Of a DNA stretch of 64,000 nucleotides, positions 59,785-64,000 are shown in pieces. The DNA is from Psychrobacillus mangrovi. Its GTDB lineage: Bacteria > Bacillota > Bacilli > Bacillales_A > Planococcaceae. Both the position numbers and the translations under genes were made by a program. How positions within the stretch are numbered: position 1 is the stretch's first letter; each line of letters begins with the position of its first letter. The notes beneath the pieces are model-generated. The model was not told where the DNA came from and ran no database searches. It saw nothing but the letters and a program-made list of their open reading frames with translations. The DNA lies in the NCBI RefSeq assembly GCF_037104765.1, contig NZ_JBAWSY010000002.1:310001-374000 (forward strand), given 5' to 3'.

Positions 59785-59946
59785 GATTTTCTGAGAAACT
59801 CCGGGATTTTCTGAGATAATCCCAAGATTTTCTGAGATACCCTCGAGATTTTCTGAGATACCCCGAGATTTTCTGAGATACCCTCGAGATTTTCTGAGAT
59901 ACCCCGAGATTTTCTGAGATACTCTGAGATTTTCTGAGATTCATCA
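59785..59946 (+). repeat. 21-bp phased array, word GATTTTCTGAGATA
   Basis: Eight units of 20 or 21 bases, each GATTTTCTGAGA plus a short tail; four alternating tails (ACCCTCGA 21, ACCCCGA 20) make a 41-base higher order. It fills the space between the bdbC stop and the ResA-like gene, ending 20 bases before that start codon. Confidence 0.9.
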
Positions 59947-59970
59947 AAATTTTATCTCCAAATAATGTAG

Positions 59971-60375
59971 TTATTTACGTTTCCAAAGCATTAACATCAT
60001 AATCGTAATAAAAGTAAAAGCAATTAGCGCCAAAAATGGAATCGTGACAAATCCAAACCAGTTAATATATTGACCTGAGCATGGAACTCCACTCGTACAC
60101 GCACTGAATTCATGCATAGAAGGAATCTTTTGAAGTGCATAATGATAACTGGAAACGAACATTCCAATAACAGATAAAGGCAAAATATACTTATATATAA
60201 TTCTGTCATTACTATAAAAAGCAATACCTAGAAAAATCACAAGGGGATACATCAAAATTCGTTGATACCAGCAAAGAGTGCAAGGTATAAAGCCCATACG
60301 CTCGCTGAAGAACAAACTTCCAACCATTGCTATAATAGATGCAACCCAAGCAATTAGCAAATGTTTATTTACCAT
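59971..60375 (-). CDS. bdbC: Disulfide formation protein BdbC (DsbB-like)
   Basis: 134 residues, four membrane segments. Redox cysteines 32/35 in PCTLCWYQR and 94/100 in the second loop; the ending LLMLWKRK is cytosolic. Reoxidises BdbD with quinone. The ATG lies inside the bdbD 3' end (11-base overlap). Confidence 0.93.
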   Translation of the reverse strand: MVNKHLLIAWVASIIAMVGSLFFSERMGFIPCTLCWYQRILMYPLVIFLGIAFYSNDRIIYKYILPLSVIGMFVSSYHYALQKIPSMHEFSACTSGVPCSGQYINWFGFVTIPFLALIAFTFITIMMLMLWKRK

Positions 60376-61006
60376 TAGCGGCCTCTTCCACCATTTCGGC
60401 TAAATCATCCATTGTTCCTCCAGTAAATTCTTTTCCGCCGACATATATTGTTGGAGTTGCAGTTACGCCTAACCTATTAGCCGTACTCATATCTTTATCC
60501 AATGCTTCTTTGCCTTTACCTTCTTTAAATGCAAGCGTAACTTTCTCTGTTTCTTCAGGGCTTGCAACTTCAGCTAAAACAGCCTTTAAAAAGTCTTCTG
60601 ACATTAAATTCGCTTGCCCATTTTCTGTTGTTTGATTTGCGAATAATAGATGATGAAATTCCCAAAACTTTTCATTACCAAGTTCTCTGTAAACAGTTTC
60701 CGCAAATTGCGCAGAGGTTGTTGAATCAGGAGCAATAAATGAATAATTAATAAAGTAAAACTTCGCTTTTCCTGTTTCAACTAATTCTTGATTTATTATA
60801 GGAAAGAGACTGTTATTGAATTCCCCACAATGTGGACATTTGTAATCACCAAATTCAATAATTTCAACTGGCGCAGATTCTTCCCCTATAAACGGCTGTC
60901 CTTCGTAATTAATATCGACTGCCTTTTCTTTTGCATCTGTTAACATAACAATCGCTATAAGACATACTGCAACTATACCGATCACCCAAAATATTTTCTT
61001 CGACAA
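60365..61006 (-). CDS. bdbD: Thiol-disulfide oxidoreductase BdbD (DsbA family)
   Basis: 213 residues, N-terminal membrane anchor about 5-22, then a DsbA fold with the active site DYKCPHCGEF (Cys57/Cys60) and cis-proline in TATPTIYVGG. Introduces disulfides into exported proteins. TTG start at 61006 behind TAGGAG. A BlaI-type operator (61028-61042) lies just upstream. Confidence 0.92.
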   Translation of the reverse strand: MSKKIFWVIGIVAVCLIAIVMLTDAKEKAVDINYEGQPFIGEESAPVEIIEFGDYKCPHCGEFNNSLFPIINQELVETGKAKFYFINYSFIAPDSTTSAQFAETVYRELGNEKFWEFHHLLFANQTTENGQANLMSEDFLKAVLAEVASPEETEKVTLAFKEGKGKEALDKDMSTANRLGVTATPTIYVGGKEFTGGTMDDLAEMVEEAANGK

Positions 61007-61027
61007 TTAAAACACTCCTAGTTTTAA

Positions 61028-61042
61028 ACTACATTGTGTAGT
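61028..61042. promoter_or_regulatory. BlaI-type operator before bdbD
   Basis: Perfect palindrome ACTACA-TTG-TGTAGT, 22 bp before the bdbD start. Same 6-3-6 site as at 62454-62468; half-site TACA/TGTA is the BlaI/MecI/CopY type. Confidence 0.8.
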
Positions 61043-61059
61043 GTAATTTGGTAAAAAAT

Positions 61060-61908
61060 TTACGCTAAAGCGTAAATAAAAAATATACAGATTAAGATAA
61101 AAATTGCTAACGACAAGAACGCTTCCCTCAAGGGTATCTTCCACTCAACATCTTTTAATGGATTTAAAATATATTGAATTCGATAATTTACAGATGTATC
61201 TGCAAAGGATGCGTAAGTAAAAGGCATTCTTTCTTGCTTTCCAACTTTCAATATTTTTAACAAGGCACTCCCTAAGTACATAGATGTCTCCTGTTTCTCG
61301 ATTGCGAATTCATCTGCCAATACTTCCTGAATGATTCTATATTTTTCATTAAACCACTTAAGAATTGGAATATAGCGCATTGTCGAAGAACAAAGTGTGA
61401 GTAAAAAAATCTTAAATGGATCACGATTTTCTTGATGAAAATTTTCGTGAGCAATGACAGCTTTTAGTTCTTCCTCATTTAATAGATTAATCAAACCTGT
61501 TGATACGACAATTTTAGGTCGTATAAACCCCATAGTTATTGCGATTGGAATAGGGTAAGAGATAACGAAAATATCCTCTTCTCCACTACCAAACTTCTTA
61601 TTCATTTCGATTGTCAGCTTTTTCTCTCTGTATTGCTGAAACCTTCTTTTCATTCTGGATGCATGTATTATTTGTGATCCTATTTTCCAAAGGGCAAAGA
61701 GAACGGTATAAACAACAAGTGCATCAAGGACATATTCAAGTGAGGATAATCCAATTGCTTTTAAGGTACTATGACAAACTGCAACTATATTAAACTTAAC
61801 GTTCCATCCTGCTAACATCGAGATAATATATAGAGCCATTTGAAGAAAAATTATCCCGGAAATGACTAGTGACACGATGAACATAATTGATGATTGACGT
61901 TTTGACAT
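61060..61908 (-). CDS. BlaR1/MecR1-like M56 membrane protease without sensor domain
   Basis: 282 residues. Membrane segments about 8-32 and 58-77, then a cytosolic zinc protease domain with HENFH (His154, Glu155, His158) and downstream ADEFA glutamate ligand, and a last membrane segment at the extreme C-terminus. BlaR1 proteins are about 585-600 residues and end in an extracellular penicillin-binding domain, which is absent here. The stimulus must be sensed by the membrane part or by a partner. Paired with the BlaI-like gene (3-bp gap). Confidence 0.88.
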   Translation of the reverse strand: MSKRQSSIMFIVSLVISGIIFLQMALYIISMLAGWNVKFNIVAVCHSTLKAIGLSSLEYVLDALVVYTVLFALWKIGSQIIHASRMKRRFQQYREKKLTIEMNKKFGSGEEDIFVISYPIPIAITMGFIRPKIVVSTGLINLLNEEELKAVIAHENFHQENRDPFKIFLLTLCSSTMRYIPILKWFNEKYRIIQEVLADEFAIEKQETSMYLGSALLKILKVGKQERMPFTYASFADTSVNYRIQYILNPLKDVEWKIPLREAFLSLAIFILICIFFIYALA

Positions 61909-61911
61909 AAA

Positions 61912-62325
61912 TTACTTATCCTTTTTCAATTCTTTAATTTTTTTCTCAAGTTTAGCGACAAGATCGTCATCAACATCTTCTAATGCATCTAGCATATGAC
62001 TTACGACAACGGTTCCGAATTCATCCATTAATTCGTTTGTCATTTCTTTTGACTGCGTATGTAAAAACTGATCTCTCGATAGAACTGGTTTATACAATGA
62101 AGATCTTCCTTCTGTTCTCTTTTGAAGAATTTCTTTTTCGACCAGCCGATTCATAACGGTCATAACCGTGTTAAAATTGGTCCCCTTTTCACGGTCAAGA
62201 ACTTGTTGAACATTTTTTATTGTCATTTCACAATTGTTCCATAAGATGTCCATTATTTTCGCCTCAAGTGGTCCGAAAAAGCGGTTCAACCCACTTTCAT
62301 TTTTATTAAATTTACGAATCAACAT
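61912..62325 (-). CDS. BlaI/MecI/CopY family repressor
   Basis: 137 residues. Winged helix about 15-85 (FGPLEAKIMDILWNNCEMTIKNVQQVL ... FNTVMTVMNRLVEKEILQKRTEGR), then the dimerisation helices with the usual cleavage region (about residues 85-105). Its own promoter overlaps an operator. It likely represses itself, the M56 gene, bdbDC and the VOC gene until cut by the M56 protease. Confidence 0.92.
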   Translation of the reverse strand: MLIRKFNKNESGLNRFFGPLEAKIMDILWNNCEMTIKNVQQVLDREKGTNFNTVMTVMNRLVEKEILQKRTEGRSSLYKPVLSRDQFLHTQSKEMTNELMDEFGTVVVSHMLDALEDVDDDLVAKLEKKIKELKKDK

Positions 62326-62337
62326 GATTTTATCACC

Positions 62338-62377
62338 TCACATTACTCATTGTAGTGTGACTGACTATTCCAGTCAA
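62338..62377 (-). promoter_or_regulatory. Promoter of the blaI-like gene with overlapping operator
   Basis: Minus-strand -35 TTGACT (62372-62377), 17-base spacer, -10 TACAAT (62349-62354). The imperfect operator TCACATTAC..GTAGTGTGA (62338-62360; core ATTACT-CAT-TGTAGT) covers the -10. Confidence 0.75.
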
Positions 62378-62453
62378 CAATCGTTAATCGAAAATGATAC
62401 AATTAACAATTTTGTAACATCTAATAACTGTATTTAATAGAAAGTCCTGCTAC

Positions 62454-62468
62454 ACTACAAATTGTAGT
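62454..62468. promoter_or_regulatory. BlaI-type operator before the VOC gene
   Basis: Perfect palindrome ACTACA-AAT-TGTAGT, 26 bp before the VOC start codon. Confidence 0.8.
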
Positions 62469-62493
62469 TTATATAAAAAAGGAGATTTACACA

Positions 62494-63432
62494 ATGAAAA
62501 ACAAACGACTTATTAGTTTAAGCATCGGATTATTAGTGCTTCTATCACTATTCTTTCTGTTTAAAGAAAATGAAGAAACTTATGAAATATATAATACTAA
62601 TTCACCTTCTAGAGTGAAAGAAGTGAGCTTGATCGTATCTGATGTTGATAAATTAACTACTTTTTATCAACAAGTAATCGGCTTTGATATTTTAATAGCA
62701 GAACAAAATAAAGTTACCCTAACTGCCGATGGTAAAACACCTTTGCTAGTACTAGAAGAAGTTGAAAACTCGGTGGAGAAACCTCTAGGAACAACTGGGC
62801 TCTATCATTTTGCTATTCTATTGCCAGACCATTCCAGTTTAGGAACTATGCTTCTTCATTTATCAGAAACAGAATATCCTATGCAAGGTGCATCAAATCA
62901 TCAGTATAGTGATGCTCTTTATCTAGCAGATCCAGATGGAAACGGTATTGAAATATACACAGATCTTCCTCCAGCTAATTGGGAGCGTGACAAAGACGGT
63001 GGATATGTAGGTGGTTCTTATCCGATAGATTTCGAGAGTTTGGTCAAACAAGCAACTCCTTCATGGAACGGGCTTCCAGATGACACTCGCATTGGCCATA
63101 TGCATTTGCAAGCTTCTGAACTTGAAATAACGGAACAATTTTACGTAGACGGCCTTGGTTTTGATATAACGTCAAAAGGAAATGGAAGTCTGTTTTTATC
63201 AAAAGACCACTACCATCATCACATTGCATTAAACATATGGTCTGGCACCGGCCTCCCTGCACCTCCAGACAATTCTAAGGGCCTAAGGAAGTTTTCGATT
63301 ATATTTACACAAGAGGAATTAGATAAAGCTAAAACAGAACTGAAGCGTTTGGATTTTCCATTTGAAGAAAATGATAGTTTCATACTTGTAAAAGATCCTT
63401 CAGGAAATACCCTTGAAATTATAGCTAAATAA
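62494..63432 (+). CDS. Membrane-anchored VOC (glyoxalase/extradiol dioxygenase-like) protein
   Basis: 312 residues behind AAAAGGAG. Residues 6-22 are a hydrophobic anchor (LISLSIGLLVLLSLFFLF) without a lipobox; then two VOC modules (about 40-150 and 175-312) like the CatE family: RVKEVSLIVSDVDKLTTFYQQVIGF, DPDGNGIEIY, and GHMHLQASELEITEQFYVDGLGFD, HHHIALNIWSG, KDPSGNTLEII. Metal ligands of the second module (His in GHMHL, His in HHHIA, Glu in LEII) are kept. CatE homologues are cytosolic; an outward-facing form is unusual. Substrate unknown. Preceded by the BlaI-type operator. Confidence 0.85.
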   Translation: MKNKRLISLSIGLLVLLSLFFLFKENEETYEIYNTNSPSRVKEVSLIVSDVDKLTTFYQQVIGFDILIAEQNKVTLTADGKTPLLVLEEVENSVEKPLGTTGLYHFAILLPDHSSLGTMLLHLSETEYPMQGASNHQYSDALYLADPDGNGIEIYTDLPPANWERDKDGGYVGGSYPIDFESLVKQATPSWNGLPDDTRIGHMHLQASELEITEQFYVDGLGFDITSKGNGSLFLSKDHYHHHIALNIWSGTGLPAPPDNSKGLRKFSIIFTQEELDKAKTELKRLDFPFEENDSFILVKDPSGNTLEIIAK

Positions 63433-63527
63433 ATCATAAGAACAACATATCAACGCATCCCTTTCTACAAATTACACGTTCTATGCTATATTTAAATTCA
63501 ATGGTTACCCCGAAAGGATGTTTTAAA

Positions 63528-64000
63528 ATGAAGAAAAGTGTAGTAATAGCAGAAAAACCTTCAGTTGCTCGAGACATAGCACGAGTATTGAATTGCCATA
63601 AAAAAGGAAACGGCTTCTTAGAAGGCGACAAATATATTGTGACTTGGGCATTAGGACATCTTGTAACACTGGCCGACCCTGAAGTTTACGACAATAAATA
63701 TAAAACTTGGAACCTGGAAGATTTACCAATGCTCCCTAACGACTTAAAGCTTGTCGTGATTAAGCAAACCGGTAAGCAATACAATGCTGTAAAAAGTCAA
63801 TTAGTCCGTACAGATGTGAGTGATATCATTATTGCTACAGATGCCGGTCGTGAAGGTGAACTAGTAGCGAGATGGATAATTGATAAAGCAAAAGTTAACA
63901 AGCCAATTAAACGTCTTTGGATTTCATCCGTGACTGACAAAGCAATTAAAGAAGGTTTTCAAAATTTAAAACCTGGTAAGGCTTATGAAAACCTATATCA
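63528..64000 (+). CDS. topB: DNA topoisomerase III, N-terminal part (runs off window)
   Basis: The first 157 codons of a type IA topoisomerase. The Toprim domain shows VIAEKPSVARDIARVL at the N-terminus and ATDAGREGELVARWI (DxxxxE-type acidic metal motif) near residue 105. It relaxes or decatenates DNA. ATG 63528 nine bases behind GAAAGGA. The catalytic tyrosine is beyond the window. Confidence 0.93.
   Translation, partial: MKKSVVIAEKPSVARDIARVLNCHKKGNGFLEGDKYIVTWALGHLVTLADPEVYDNKYKTWNLEDLPMLPNDLKLVVIKQTGKQYNAVKSQLVRTDVSDIIIATDAGREGELVARWIIDKAKVNKPIKRLWISSVTDKAIKEGFQNLKPGKAYENLY

Noticed and set aside
59766..59825. N-terminal extension of the ResA-like protein
   Set aside because: It runs into the GATTTTCTGAGATA array; ATG 59765 yields the proper membrane anchor.
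59970..61006. Classic res (cytochrome c maturation) operon
   Set aside because: No resB, resC or resDE nearby; the ResA-like gene is with bdbDC, so only the fold is claimed.
62326..62493. Beta-lactam resistance operon
   Set aside because: No beta-lactamase or PBP gene under the operators, and the M56 protein lacks the penicillin-sensing domain.

Overview
The window looks like a chromosomal segment of a low-GC, endospore-forming member of the Bacillales, most likely the Planococcaceae (Psychrobacillus/Lysinibacillus/Sporosarcina side). Spore genes (yyaC, pbpG, rsfA, cwlJ, gerQ), bacillithiol genes (yojF-bshB2) and a long block syntenic with the Bacillus subtilis yw* region (ywiB-argS to ung) support this. 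The genus is inference. No rRNA, tRNA, CRISPR, prophage or complete insertion sequence was found.

Layout. 1-8847 (minus): a fatty-acid/branched-chain acyl-CoA oxidation cluster: FadF-type iron-sulfur oxidoreductase, thiolase, 3-hydroxybutyryl-CoA dehydrogenase, two acyl-CoA dehydrogenases, a TetR regulator and the B12-dependent mutase IcmF (cut by the window edge). A FadR-type palindrome sits inside the promoter of the first gene. 9668-20130 (minus): one 13-gene operon behind a cobalamin riboswitch. It takes up corrinoids (BtuF, BtuC, BtuD-CbiZ fusion), remodels cobinamide (CbiZ, CbiB, CobD, CobU), salvages alpha-ribazole (CblT, CblS) and joins the halves (CobS, phosphatase, PduO-type adenosyltransferase). 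It makes no corrin ring and can supply IcmF with cofactor. 20741-25551: sporulation gene yyaC, then citrate transporter citM with the CitS-CitT two-component system. 25888-45928: the yw-type housekeeping and sporulation block (argS, polyamine genes, pbpG, ywhD/ywhB, ywgA, ywfO, rsfA, lipL, pta, hemQ, cwlJ-gerQ, ywdK/ywdI, ung, pdxK). 46066-53538: bacillithiol deacetylase, YjiH, threonine dehydrogenase/Kbl, a P-loop protein, YczE-type membrane protein, YbaK. 54419-58595: copper module (csoR-copZ-copA, YdhK lipoprotein, Cys-rich copper-binding four-helix protein). 59220-63432: thiol-redox genes (ResA-like, BdbC, BdbD), a BlaR1-like M56 protease, a BlaI-like repressor and a membrane-anchored VOC protein, linked by three copies of one operator. 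63528-end: start of topB.

The most unusual content is between the genes. At nine or more intergenic places there are short arrays with a strict 20-21 bp period, in which an 11-14 base word is conserved and the rest of each unit varies. The word differs from array to array, but the period does not. A second class consists of GC-rich, 110-180 bp, hairpin-forming dispersed repeats (at least three families) whose outer arms differ between copies while staying self-complementary. I know no published name for either. The BlaI-like regulon is the best candidate for an undescribed protein system.
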